NCBI RefSeq assembly: GCF_000423645.1
Contig: NZ_AUIJ01000025.1
Location: forward strand, 1 to 40,519
Length of the DNA stretch: 40,519 nt
Direction: 5' to 3'
DNA from: Sediminimonas qiaohouensis DSM 21189
GTDB lineage: Bacteria; Pseudomonadota; Alphaproteobacteria; Rhodobacterales; Rhodobacteraceae
Shown: piece after piece, positions 14,464 through 23,151 of the stretch
How positions within the stretch are numbered: position 1 is the stretch's first letter
Layout of the letters: each line of letters opens with the position of its first letter
The notes under the pieces: model-generated
Told to the model about the DNA's origin: nothing
The model's input: the letters and a program-made list of their open reading frames with translations, nothing else
The model's database searches: none
Position numbers and translations under genes: made by a program

Positions 14464-15455
14464 CGCCACGCATCGACGCGCTGCAATACGCCAACTGGTC
14501 CGAGAAGATCTTTCGCCAGATGCGGGCGGGCGGTGTCGATGCGGTGCATGTGACCATCACCTACCACGAGAACTTCCGCGAGACGGTGCATAATATCGAG
14601 GCGTGGAACCGCTGGTTCGAGCGGTTTCCGGACCTGATTTTTCAAGGGTTCGATGCGGGCGACATTGCCCGTGCGCGCGACACGGGCCGCACGGCGATCT
14701 TTTTCGGCTCGCAAAACCCCAGTTGCATCGAGGATGATATCGGGCTGGTCGAGGTGCTGCACCGGCTGGGCATGCGGATCATGCAGCTTAGCTATAACAA
14801 CCAGTCGCTATTGGCGACGGGCTGCTACGAGAAGGACGACACGGGCCTCACGCGGATGGGCCGCGAGGTGGTGGCCGAGATGAACCGCGTCGGCATGGTG
14901 GTGGACATGAGCCATTCGGGCGAGCGATCGACCCTTGAGGCGATAGAGCATTCGGCGCGGCCCATTGCGATCACCCATGCCAACCCGGCGGGATGGCACC
15001 CGGCGCTGCGCAACAAGTCCGACACCGTGCTGCGCGCATTGGCGCAATCGGGCGGGATGCTGGGTTTTTCGGTGTATCCGCATCACTTGAAGGATGGGGG
15101 AAATTGCAGCCTCGCGTCGTTCTGTGACATGGTGGTGCGCACGATTGACCTGATGGGGGCGGGGCATGTCGGTATCGGCACCGACCTGTGTCAGGACCAA
15201 CCTGACGGGGTGGTGGAATGGATGCGGTCGGGTCGCTGGACAAAGCGGGTTGATTATGGCGAGGGCAGCGCCGATGCGCCGGGGTTTCCGGCAATGCCCG
15301 AGTGGTTCCGCGACAACCGCGATTTCGGGCGCATAGCCGATGGTCTGCGCGACGCGGGCCTGGGCGCCGAGGATGTCGGCGCGGTGATGGGCGGCAACTG
15401 GGCCCGGTTTTTTGCGCAGGGGTTCGGGCCGCCGGACAAGGGGGGTGGCGAATGA
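14460..15455 (+). CDS. Membrane dipeptidase (peptidase M19) homologue with altered metal site
   Basis: A 331-residue member of the renal dipeptidase family, amidohydrolase fold, normally binuclear zinc. Recognisable are IEDDIGLVEVLHRLG, GMVVDMSHSG, PIAITHANP, LRNKSDTVLRAL, VGIGTDLCQDQ and a C-terminal GGNWARFF. The N-terminal H-x-D that supplies two metal ligands in classical members is absent; the equivalent place reads RIDALQYANW. The later His and Asp positions are kept. It is therefore perhaps a mononuclear or different amidohydrolase, not necessarily a dipeptidase. No signal peptide, so it acts in the cytoplasm. ATG overlaps the upstream stop and its own stop overlaps the next start, both as ATGA. 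Confidence 0.87.
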   Translation: MTPRIDALQYANWSEKIFRQMRAGGVDAVHVTITYHENFRETVHNIEAWNRWFERFPDLIFQGFDAGDIARARDTGRTAIFFGSQNPSCIEDDIGLVEVLHRLGMRIMQLSYNNQSLLATGCYEKDDTGLTRMGREVVAEMNRVGMVVDMSHSGERSTLEAIEHSARPIAITHANPAGWHPALRNKSDTVLRALAQSGGMLGFSVYPHHLKDGGNCSLASFCDMVVRTIDLMGAGHVGIGTDLCQDQPDGVVEWMRSGRWTKRVDYGEGSADAPGFPAMPEWFRDNRDFGRIADGLRDAGLGAEDVGAVMGGNWARFFAQGFGPPDKGGGE

Positions 15456-17131
15456 GCTGTGCGCCGCAAAGCCCCATGCCGCAGGCCGCCGCCTATCGGC
15501 GCGGCCCGGATGAGGTGATGCGGCTGTCGCGGATGGGCTGTGCCCACCCCACGCGCCTGTCGTTCCTGCGCCAGATGCTGCGGCGGCTGCGGCGCGAAGG
15601 CTGGCGCTTTGACCGGCCGGTGTGGGATTTCGATGCGCGCGGCGTGGGGCGGGCAGTGTACCGCGCCATTGGCCCAGAGCGGACCTATAGCCTTGTCGCC
15701 TTCGGTCATGACCTGCCCGACGAAATGCGCTCGGATCGGGTGATCGCGACGGCGTGGGACGCGACGTTCACGCTGTTTGATGGCACGCCGACGCATCACG
15801 ATCTGGACCGTCTGGCCGCCAACGTGCCGTTGCAGGAGGCCGGCCGCATCAGCCCCCGCGAATTGAGCCTGAGCCGCGCCAACAAGTCGGTGCGCCTTTT
15901 CAAGCATGTCGTGGAGCGGTTGGCGCAGGGGCAGCAGCCCGATGCCGGGGCGCTGGCCGAAACCGGATACCTGATGCGCACGACCGCCGTTTACGGATCG
16001 GGCAAGTTCGGCGCGGCGGATCGCGAAGTTGTCGCCGCCCGGCCCGAGATGCGCGCGCCCTTTCAGGCCGAGATGCTGTCGGTGTGGTTGACGCGGGCGT
16101 TTACCGTGGACCTGGTCGAGCACCTGGCCCGCGTGCGCGGCGGCGGGGCGGCGGCGCGCCTTGATCCGGCGCTCAAGCGGGGGCTGGGCGTTGGTAACTC
16201 GACCGGCCTGGGCATGGCGCCGTTCCTGGTGCGTCACCCGGTGCTGCTGAACAACTGGATGATGGCGCGCGAGGAGGCGCTGGCGCGGGTGCGGGCGCAG
16301 GCCGGGGCGGCGCCCGGCGCGATCAAGGGGTTTTGCACGGCGCTGGCCGAGGCGCGGCGCAACGCCGCCGAGTGGCACAGCGCCCATCCCGTCCAGAAGG
16401 ACAAGCTGGAGGATCTGAGGATAGGGCTGGACGTCGCGGCGTCATATGTCGAGCGCCAGTGGGACAGCGCCGGCGCGCATCCGTGGGATGCGCTGTGGCG
16501 TTGGGTGCAGACGTATCTGCCGGTCGAGGCGCAGGAGGCGCTTCTTGCCGCTATGATCGAGCCGCATGGCGATCTGGTTGACGGGCTGACCGCGTGCATG
16601 GATGCCGACGAGGAGGCCGCCATGTCCATCGATGGCACCATGAGCGTTGCGGCGCTGCGCAAGCTGTTGGCGCGCAATTACCACTGGGCGTTGGCGCAGG
16701 CCTACGACACGCCCGAGGGCGCCGCGCGGTTCTGGTACGTGTCCGAGGAAAAGCTGGAGCCGCGATTGGGCGAGCGCGCGACCGAGGAAGGCGCCGAGAA
16801 GGAGCTGCCGCTGGATATCGGGCGGCAGGCGGCGGCGCTGAATGCGGCGCTTGATGGTGTGGACGGCGACATGCCGGTCGCGCGGTTTCTGCTGGCGCAT
16901 CCCGAGCATCGCCATGTCCTGCGGCGGGTGCAAATCGCGGCGCGCTATCCGTTTTCCGAGATCCGCGACAACCTGATCGGGGCGGAGTTGCTGCCGATCG
17001 ACATGCTGCGTTGCAAGCTGGCGTTCTTCGGGGCGACGCGGTTCGACCCGCGCTCGGATCGGTGGGTGCGCATCAGCCTGTTCCAGGGGGCGCCGTATCC
17101 CAGTGACCTGGCAAGGGAGGCGCCGCAATGA
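15452..17131 (+). CDS. Conserved-looking cytoplasmic protein of unknown function
   Basis: A 559-residue protein I cannot assign. It has no signal peptide, membrane segment or nucleotide-binding loop. It is rich in helices and contains striking uncharged stretches that look conserved, such as MRTTAVYGSGKFGAADR (about 170-187), GNSTGLGMAPFLVRHPVLL (about 250) and FSEIRDNLIGAELLPIDMLR near the C-terminus. The start at 15452 was chosen because its ATG overlaps the dipeptidase stop as ATGA; earlier in-frame codons lie inside that gene. Its own stop overlaps the next start in the same way. Being fixed in the middle of a coupled operon, it probably supplies an enzyme or assembly step of the same pathway. 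Confidence 0.8.
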   Translation: MSCAPQSPMPQAAAYRRGPDEVMRLSRMGCAHPTRLSFLRQMLRRLRREGWRFDRPVWDFDARGVGRAVYRAIGPERTYSLVAFGHDLPDEMRSDRVIATAWDATFTLFDGTPTHHDLDRLAANVPLQEAGRISPRELSLSRANKSVRLFKHVVERLAQGQQPDAGALAETGYLMRTTAVYGSGKFGAADREVVAARPEMRAPFQAEMLSVWLTRAFTVDLVEHLARVRGGGAAARLDPALKRGLGVGNSTGLGMAPFLVRHPVLLNNWMMAREEALARVRAQAGAAPGAIKGFCTALAEARRNAAEWHSAHPVQKDKLEDLRIGLDVAASYVERQWDSAGAHPWDALWRWVQTYLPVEAQEALLAAMIEPHGDLVDGLTACMDADEEAAMSIDGTMSVAALRKLLARNYHWALAQAYDTPEGAARFWYVSEEKLEPRLGERATEEGAEKELPLDIGRQAAALNAALDGVDGDMPVARFLLAHPEHRHVLRRVQIAARYPFSEIRDNLIGAELLPIDMLRCKLAFFGATRFDPRSDRWVRISLFQGAPYPSDLAREAPQ

Positions 17132-17859
17132 CGCCGCAGCCCAATGACCCGACGCAGGTCGGATCGGAGCCGCCGCGCGACGAGGGCGACGGCCTGCGCC
17201 TGTCGCGGCCGGAAATCCAGGCGCTTGGGACCAAGGCGGCGCGCGGGGCGGGCTACGCCTGGGGGCAGGCGGAAGAGGCCGGATGGGCCGCCGGGTGGCT
17301 GGCGCGGGCGGGCCTGCCGGGGGCGGCGATTCTGCTCGATGTGCTGAAGGCGCAGCCGCTGGCACCGCCCGCGCCCGCACCCGGGCATTGGAAGGCGAAG
17401 GGGCCGCAATGCCCGCTATGTACGGGTCTGGCGCTACAGGACCACGCCGGATTGCCCGAGGGTCCGGGGCCCTCCAGCGTGTTGGTTGACTCTGTTATCT
17501 GGCCCGTGTTCCTAATGCCATTCGTCGCGCGGGCTGCGGCGGCATTGGGGGCGCCTTTGGAAATGGCGTGGGCCGATGTTCGCGTCACCCTGCCCGCGGA
17601 CGGGGCAATGCCCACGCTGGAGGACCCGGCGTCGGTGCGGGCGCCCGAACAGGCGACGGTACGGATTACCGTGCCGGACCCGAAAGAGGCGGTGGCACCG
17701 ATTGCGCCTGCCGCGAAGGACAATACCGGAGCCGGCTTCGAGGGCGTGATAACTTTGGAAACCTGGCAAAAACTGGATACGCTGGCGATGTGCACTACTG
17801 TCACATCGTCCATTGAATCGCGCGTCCGCGCCGGCGCGCAGGAGAGTGATAATGATTGA
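17128..17859 (+). CDS. DUF3726-like protein
   Basis: A 243-residue cytoplasmic protein of unknown function. Residues 24-70 (LRLSRPEIQALGTKAARGAG then WGQAEEAGWAAGWLARAGLPG) match what I remember of DUF3726, found in roseobacters. A CPLC pair near residue 98 could bind metal or be redox active. The middle is hydrophobic (VLVDSVIWPVFLMPFVARA) but reads more like a buried core than a membrane span. It ends the enzyme part of the operon; 153 bp of non-coding sequence separate it from the transporter genes, without a clear terminator. Role unknown; genetic linkage to the 559-residue protein suggests a shared step. Confidence 0.75.
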   Translation: MTPQPNDPTQVGSEPPRDEGDGLRLSRPEIQALGTKAARGAGYAWGQAEEAGWAAGWLARAGLPGAAILLDVLKAQPLAPPAPAPGHWKAKGPQCPLCTGLALQDHAGLPEGPGPSSVLVDSVIWPVFLMPFVARAAAALGAPLEMAWADVRVTLPADGAMPTLEDPASVRAPEQATVRITVPDPKEAVAPIAPAAKDNTGAGFEGVITLETWQKLDTLAMCTTVTSSIESRVRAGAQESDND

Positions 17860-18012
17860 CGCCGGGGCAGGTGCGGCTAGCGCTACAACCGCCTCGGATC
17901 ATGGCGGCGACGCGAGAGCGTGGCGCTTCGTCGTCCGGCACCACGGCGCGCCCGAACGGGCATGCGCGTGCCATTCACCCAAGCCACCACGAACCACATA
18001 GGGAGACGACCC

Positions 18013-18975
18013 ATGAGAAAACTAGCACTTGCGGCTACCTTCGGGGCATTCGCCTTGCCGGCAGCGGCACAGGCGGAATGCGGCGAAGTTTCGGTCGCCG
18101 AGATGAACTGGGCCTCGGCCTCGATCATCACCAAGATCACCGCGTTCATGATGGAGCAGGGCTATGGTTGCGATGTGACAGTCGTGCCGTCCGCGACCAC
18201 CACGGCGATCACCTCGCTGGCGGAAAACAACGAGCCCGATGTCGTGCCCGAGCTGTGGGTCAACTCGGCGCCGCTTTACTTCAAGCTTGAAGAGCAGGGC
18301 AAGGTCAAGAAGGCGACGGACGTTTTCTCGGACGGCGGCAGCGAAAACTGGTGGGTTCCCGACTACCTTGTCGAAGAGCATCCCGAACTGGCCACCATCG
18401 AAGGCGTGCTAAACAATCCTGAACTGGTTGGCGGGCGCTTCCACAACTGCCCTGACGGCTGGGGCTGCCGCATCGCCAACGACAACCTGGTGCAGGCGTT
18501 CGAGTTCGAAGAGCACGGCATGGAAGTGTTCAACCACGGCTCGGGCGAGACGCTGGCCGCAGCGATGGCATCGGCCTACGAGAACGAAGAGCCATGGTTT
18601 GGCTACTACTGGGGCCCGACCGCGCCCTTGGGCCGCTACAACATGGTCGCCGTCGACATGGGGCCGCATGATCCCGATATCCACGCCTGCAACCAGACGC
18701 CGGATTGCGAAAACCCCGGTAAATCCTCATACCCGGCGGCGCCGGTGCTGACGGTGGTGACCGCCGATTTCGCCGATCGCAACCCCGAGGTGTTCGACCT
18801 GGTCAGCAACATCTCGTTCACCACGCAGGAGCTGAGCAACCTGCTGGCGTGGCAGGCCGATAACGGTGCATCCGCCGAAGAGGCCGCGGTGCATTACCTG
18901 ACCACCAGCAAGGACACCTGGATCGATTGGGTGAACGATGACGCCGCCGAGAAGCTGAGCGCCATCATCCAGTAA
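18013..18975 (+). CDS. proX: Substrate-binding protein of a betaine-type ABC transporter
   Basis: A 320-residue periplasmic receptor of the OpuAC/ProX family. Signal peptide 1-20 with cleavage after AQA. Trp and Tyr motifs typical of the aromatic box that holds quaternary ammonium groups are visible: EMNWASASI, PELWVNSAPLYF, SENWWVPDY and WFGYYWGPTAP. Several Cys may form disulfides (FHNCPDGWGC, ACNQTPDC). The start at 18013 follows AGGGAGA. The ligand is not fixed by sequence: glycine betaine, proline betaine, carnitine or a related catabolic substrate all fit. It is followed by the permease and ATPase of the same system. Linkage to catabolic genes argues for nutrient uptake rather than osmoprotection alone. 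Confidence 0.88.
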   Translation: MRKLALAATFGAFALPAAAQAECGEVSVAEMNWASASIITKITAFMMEQGYGCDVTVVPSATTTAITSLAENNEPDVVPELWVNSAPLYFKLEEQGKVKKATDVFSDGGSENWWVPDYLVEEHPELATIEGVLNNPELVGGRFHNCPDGWGCRIANDNLVQAFEFEEHGMEVFNHGSGETLAAAMASAYENEEPWFGYYWGPTAPLGRYNMVAVDMGPHDPDIHACNQTPDCENPGKSSYPAAPVLTVVTADFADRNPEVFDLVSNISFTTQELSNLLAWQADNGASAEEAAVHYLTTSKDTWIDWVNDDAAEKLSAIIQ

Positions 18976-18991
18976 TGACTTATCAAGGAGG

Positions 18992-19018
18992 CGGGGCCGT
19001 GCAATTTGCGCGGCCCCG
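18992..19018 (+). other. Intercistronic hairpin between binding protein and permease genes
   Basis: CGGGGCCG (18992-18999) pairs with CGGCCCCG (19011-19018) around an 11-nt loop. No T tract follows. It lies just after the binding-protein gene, where such stems commonly protect the upstream message and give an excess of binding protein over the membrane components. Confidence 0.6.
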
Positions 19019-19071
19019 TCCGCCCAAAAAGAAAAATCGGGCGTCTCAGCCCGCGCAGGGAGATCGTGAAA

Positions 19072-20124
19072 ATGGCCACATATGATTTCGTGTTCAGCGG
19101 GCTGGGCCTGCGCGAGTGGTGCGACAAGGACGCCACCAGCGGCCCCATGACCATGGCTGAACTCATGGGAAAGAGCAGCGAAAGCGCGGATGGCAGTGCC
19201 CCGGCGGCGTCGCTGTGGGATTTGCCGTTTCCGTCGCTTGATGCGCTCAACAAGGCGTGCCCCGCCTTTGCCCGCACACGCGACGTCACCAAGGGGGTCG
19301 AGCAGGGGTTCCTGGATATCAAGGATTCGCTCAAGATCGTGCTGGACCCGCTGACGCAGCCGCTCAGCTGGTTCCTGGAAGGGGCGCTTTATGCGTTTCA
19401 GAACACGCCGTGGTGGATCGTGATCCCGCTGTTGCTGGCGCTGGTTTATTTCGCGTCCAAGTCGATGAAGCTGGTGGGGTTCGTGGCGTTCTCGATCCTC
19501 TTTTTGGCGTTCATCGACCATTACAATTTTGCAATGCAGACCTTGGCGATCATATTCGTCTGCGCGCTGCTATGCGTCTTGCTGGGCGTGCCCATCGGCA
19601 TTGCCATGTCGCGAAGTGACACGATGCAGCGCATGACCATTCCGGTGCTGGACATGCTTCAGACATTGCCGCCTTTCGTGTACCTGATCCCGCTGATCTT
19701 CCTGTTCTCGGTGACCGAGCCCAAGCTATATGGGATCGCCATTATCCTCTACGCGATCGTGCCGGTGATCCGGCTGACGGACCTGGGTATACGCCTTGTC
19801 GACAAGGAAGTGATCGAGGCCGCCGATGCCTTCGGCATGACCGACCGGCAGAAGCTTTATGGTGTGCAGATCCCACTGGCCCTGCCGAACATCATGGCGG
19901 GCGTGAACCAGACCATCATGATGAGCCTGGCAATGGTTGTCATCGCCTCGCTGGTGTCGGCGCCGGGTCTGGGCGTGCTGGTGCTGCGCGGTATTCGGAA
20001 CCTCGAGTTGGGCGTTGGCCTGATTGCGGGGCTGGGGATCGTGCTGTTGGCGGTGATCCTGGACCGGGTGACCAAGGCCGCCCTGGCGCGTGTGAACGCC
20101 GCCAGCGCGTCGCAGAAAAACTGA
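19072..20124 (+). CDS. proW: Permease subunit of the betaine-type ABC transporter
   Basis: A 350-residue inner-membrane permease. About 110 hydrophilic N-terminal residues precede the first membrane segment (WWIVIPLLLALVYF). Several further spans follow, and the cytoplasmic coupling loop carries the EAA motif, EAADAFGMTDRQKLYGVQIP then LPNIMAGV, which docks to the ATPase. The start at 19072 has AGGGAG at good spacing; an in-frame start at 19006 falls in the hairpin region. Sixteen bases separate it from the ATPase gene. It forms a homodimeric channel by family precedent. Confidence 0.9.
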   Translation: MATYDFVFSGLGLREWCDKDATSGPMTMAELMGKSSESADGSAPAASLWDLPFPSLDALNKACPAFARTRDVTKGVEQGFLDIKDSLKIVLDPLTQPLSWFLEGALYAFQNTPWWIVIPLLLALVYFASKSMKLVGFVAFSILFLAFIDHYNFAMQTLAIIFVCALLCVLLGVPIGIAMSRSDTMQRMTIPVLDMLQTLPPFVYLIPLIFLFSVTEPKLYGIAIILYAIVPVIRLTDLGIRLVDKEVIEAADAFGMTDRQKLYGVQIPLALPNIMAGVNQTIMMSLAMVVIASLVSAPGLGVLVLRGIRNLELGVGLIAGLGIVLLAVILDRVTKAALARVNAASASQKN

Positions 20125-20139
20125 GCGGGGGCAGGACCG

Positions 20140-21201
20140 ATGGAAAACGACATAAAGATCTCGATCCGGCACCTCTACAAGATCTTCGGCGCCGATCCGG
20201 CGGGCGCGCTGGAGCATGTGATGGACGGCATGGGCAAGGACGAGTTGATGGAGAAGCATCGCCATGTTCTTGGCTTGCAAGACATCAACGTGGACATGCG
20301 AAATGGCGAGATTACGGTGATCATGGGGCTGTCGGGATCGGGGAAATCAACCCTGATCCGGCACCTCAACCGCCTGATCGAGCCGACCGCAGGCGAGGTG
20401 CTGGTCGATGGCGAGAACGTTCTGGACTACGGCGAAAAGCGTCTGCGCAACCTGCGCCGGCAGGATATGTCGATGGTGTTCCAGCATTTCGCGCTGCTGC
20501 CGCATCGCACCGTTCTTGAAAACACCGGGTTGGCGCAATCGGTCCGGGGCGACGCACGCGCCGATTACGAGGGCGAGGCGCAGAAATGGCTGGACCGCGT
20601 GGGTCTGGGCGGGCAGGGGCACCAGTACCCCCACCAGCTATCGGGCGGGATGCAGCAACGCGTCGGCATCGCCCGCGCGCTGGCGTCCAATTCGCCCATC
20701 ATGCTGATGGACGAGGCGTTCTCGGCGCTTGACCCGCTGATCCGCACGGATATGCAGGATCTTCTGCTGGAGCTTCAGGGGGAGCTGAAAAAGACCGTGG
20801 TCTTTATCAGTCACGACCTGGACGAGGCGCTGAAGCTGGCCGATCATCTTGTGATCTTGAAGGATGGCCGGGTTGTGCAGCAGGGCGAGCCGCAGGAGAT
20901 ATTGCTGCATCCCAACGACCCGTACATCGTGGATTTCATCAGCGACATCAACCGCGCGCGGGTGCTGCGGGTGCGCTCTGTCATGGAGAAAACCGATCAG
21001 GCCCCGGCGCAAGCCGCCGGTGATGTCGGGCCGGATGATACGCTCGAGTCGGTGATCGCGCTGTCGGGCGGGGATACGGCGCTTTGCTATAGGGTGGTGC
21101 GAGATGGCAAGCAGATCGGCACCCTCGACATGAAAAAGCTGGTGCGGGCCCTGGTCCCCACCAGCGCCGCCGAGGACGGCATGCGCGCCCGCGCGACCTG
21201 A
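20140..21201 (+). CDS. proV: ATP-binding subunit of the betaine-type ABC transporter
   Basis: A 353-residue cytoplasmic ATPase. Walker A is GLSGSGKST (63-71), Q loop is in MVFQHFALLPH, the ABC signature is LSGGMQQR (167-174), Walker B is IMLMDEA (187-193), followed by SALDPL and the H loop FISHDLDEA. The long lead before Walker A, with HVLGLQDIN, is typical of ProV/OpuAA. The C-terminal 90 residues resemble a shortened regulatory (CBS-like) region; full ProV proteins are nearer 400, so osmotic gating may be reduced. A GC hairpin follows the stop. Confidence 0.92.
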   Translation: MENDIKISIRHLYKIFGADPAGALEHVMDGMGKDELMEKHRHVLGLQDINVDMRNGEITVIMGLSGSGKSTLIRHLNRLIEPTAGEVLVDGENVLDYGEKRLRNLRRQDMSMVFQHFALLPHRTVLENTGLAQSVRGDARADYEGEAQKWLDRVGLGGQGHQYPHQLSGGMQQRVGIARALASNSPIMLMDEAFSALDPLIRTDMQDLLLELQGELKKTVVFISHDLDEALKLADHLVILKDGRVVQQGEPQEILLHPNDPYIVDFISDINRARVLRVRSVMEKTDQAPAQAAGDVGPDDTLESVIALSGGDTALCYRVVRDGKQIGTLDMKKLVRALVPTSAAEDGMRARAT

Positions 21202-21213
21202 CGCCGGGCAAGG

Positions 21214-21243
21214 CACCGGCGCGCGGGAGGCTGCGCGCCGGTG
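21214..21243 (+). terminator. GC hairpin after proV
   Basis: A perfect 11-bp stem (21214-21224 with 21233-21243) around an 8-nt loop lies 12 bp past the proV stop. It lacks a T run, so it is either a weak terminator or a 3' stabiliser for the transporter message. Confidence 0.5.
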
Positions 21244-21314
21244 GTATGTGGATAGGTCTCGCCCAAGCCGGCGTTGGGTGTTTTAATCAAGGGGTTGATG
21301 GACCGGCGCGGACG

Positions 21315-21551
21315 TCAGGATTGGCGTGCTTCGCGGTGTCTTGAGCGTTTCGGCGGCCAGTTCGGATCATCGCGCTTGACGGTGCGGGCGTTCCAGATCC
21401 CTGCGGGTACGCCAATGATCAGGCCCACAAGGCCGGAAAGCACGAAGGACATCCAGCTAACCCATCCAATGCTGAGAACCGCGATAACCGCCGCTCCGGC
21501 AACTGAGCTTACCCATATCAATACCATGAACGTTCGAAGAGGGGCTGGCAT
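21315..21551 (-). CDS. Small two-span membrane protein, unknown function
   Basis: A 78-residue protein with two hydrophobic spans (about 8-28 and 31-51) and a basic cytoplasmic tail (KRDDPNWPPKRSRHREARQS, 20 residues). The start at 21551 is decided by an excellent ribosome site AAAGGAGG five bases upstream; in-frame ATGs further up (21569, 21728) lack one. It lies on the same strand as the symporter gene, 124 bp downstream of it, and converges with proV. No family was recognised. Confidence 0.7.
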   Translation of the reverse strand: MPAPLRTFMVLIWVSSVAGAAVIAVLSIGWVSWMSFVLSGLVGLIIGVPAGIWNARTVKRDDPNWPPKRSRHREARQS

Positions 21552-21675
21552 GGCGACCTCCTTTCTCATCGCTTGACCTGTTCCTACACCCCTCAACGCA
21601 TGAGAGGGCAAGAAGTTCCAATAAGCCGGGTTTGGCGGGGATGGGTGTTGGCAGCGTCCGGTCGGGGTCCCCCAA

Positions 21676-23148
21676 TCACCAGACGCCGCGTTCATCCAGC
21701 TCCTTGCGCAGTTCGCCCTTGAAATCAAGTGCCGAGGCCGAGGGGCGCGTTACGAGGCTGATGCCGATGAACAGCGCGACCGTTACCGTGATCACCGTGC
21801 CTGCCAGTTTCGGATCGAAGACGCTGACGCCTGCGATCATCGCCATGGTGATCGCCGTGCCCGCGCCGCCCACAAGCGAGGCGAGAACACCCCACGCCGT
21901 GCCGCCGCGCCAGAAGAAGGCACCGATGGTGGCCGGAACCGTCACGATCAGACCGGCTGCCGAAAGCGCCGCCAATTGATCGACGATCGGCGCGTTTTGC
22001 AGTGCGAACCAGGCGGCGAACAGAACCACCACCACCACGACGACCCGTCCGATGAAAATCTGCCGGGCGTCGCGCCCTTCACCCTGGCGCATCAAATCGC
22101 GCGCCACCATGGAGCCAAGCGTCAGCGCGATGGAATCGAGCGTTGAGACAGCCGCCGACAGAATCCCGATGATCAACAGCAGGCTGACCCCAACCGGCAC
22201 CACGCCCGAACCCAGCAGTGCCGGCGTCGCCTCGGCGGGGTTGTCCAGATCGGGCGCCAGCACCAGCGCGGCATAGCCCCAGATCACCGCGATCAGCGTG
22301 AAGATCAGGCCAAAGCCCAACACCCAGAAGATCATCCGCCGCATCGCCGCAAGATCGGTGGTGACGAACAAGCGCTGGCTGACCTGTGGGTTGGACAGCG
22401 GGAAAAAGAACCACGGAATCGCCAGCGCCAGGAAGGTTGGCAGGCTCCACAATCCCGGCCCCGGCACATCGAGCCACTCGCCATGCGTTTGCTGCACCTT
22501 TGCCGCGAAGGCGCCCACGCCGCCAATCGCCGCCACCACGAACCCCACCGCCAGCAGCGCCGAGATCAGCATCACGGCGGCCTGTACGGCATCCGTCCAC
22601 GCCACCGATCGCAGCCCCGCAACCAGGGTCCAGAAAATCGCCAGCGCCGCGCCGATGGCGATGGCGGTGGCAAGGCTGATCCCGCCGCCGGTGACGCCCG
22701 ACAGAAGCAGCCCGATCCCGGCCATCTGGGTGGTGCAGTAGGGCATCAGGAACACCAGGCTCAGCACCGCCGTGAGCCGCGCGATATTGCGGCTGCCATA
22801 GCGCGCGCCCAGCATTTCCGCCGGCGTGATGAAACCCCATTTCCGTGCTGCCAGCCAGAAGCGCGGGCCAAACACCACCAGAAGAGTCAGGCCGGAGAAA
22901 TAAATCAGTTCGAACCCGAGCGCGCCGATCCCCCCGCGATAGGTCAGCCCGGTCAGCACCACTAGCATGAACGCCGAATAGGTTGTCGCCGCGTAGGACA
23001 GCCCCGACACCATGCCGCCGAGGTGCCGCCCGCCCAGGTAATAATCCGCCGCAGTGCCCTTGTTGCTGCGCGCCGCTGCAAAAGCGATAATGCCGCCGAT
23101 CACGGCGAACACCGCGAGGGTTATCCAGATGACGGTCGTGGTTATCAT
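21676..23148 (-). CDS. Sodium:solute symporter (SSS family)
   Basis: A 490-residue inner-membrane transporter with about 13 hydrophobic spans. Family features: DYYLGGRHLGG early (about 35-45), GLSYAATTYSAFM, RYGSRNIARLTAVLSL, the VAWTDAVQAAVML segment of span 6, and SAAVSTLDSIALTLGSM, which holds the Ser/Thr-rich Na+ site region. It resembles the pantothenate/monocarboxylate branch more than PutP, but the substrate is uncertain. It starts three bases after the stop of a 59-residue membrane protein gene, with GGAGG nearby, and is clearly co-translated with it. Confidence 0.88.
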   Translation of the reverse strand: MITTTVIWITLAVFAVIGGIIAFAAARSNKGTAADYYLGGRHLGGMVSGLSYAATTYSAFMLVVLTGLTYRGGIGALGFELIYFSGLTLLVVFGPRFWLAARKWGFITPAEMLGARYGSRNIARLTAVLSLVFLMPYCTTQMAGIGLLLSGVTGGGISLATAIAIGAALAIFWTLVAGLRSVAWTDAVQAAVMLISALLAVGFVVAAIGGVGAFAAKVQQTHGEWLDVPGPGLWSLPTFLALAIPWFFFPLSNPQVSQRLFVTTDLAAMRRMIFWVLGFGLIFTLIAVIWGYAALVLAPDLDNPAEATPALLGSGVVPVGVSLLLIIGILSAAVSTLDSIALTLGSMVARDLMRQGEGRDARQIFIGRVVVVVVVLFAAWFALQNAPIVDQLAALSAAGLIVTVPATIGAFFWRGGTAWGVLASLVGGAGTAITMAMIAGVSVFDPKLAGTVITVTVALFIGISLVTRPSASALDFKGELRKELDERGVW

Positions 23149-23151
23149 CGC

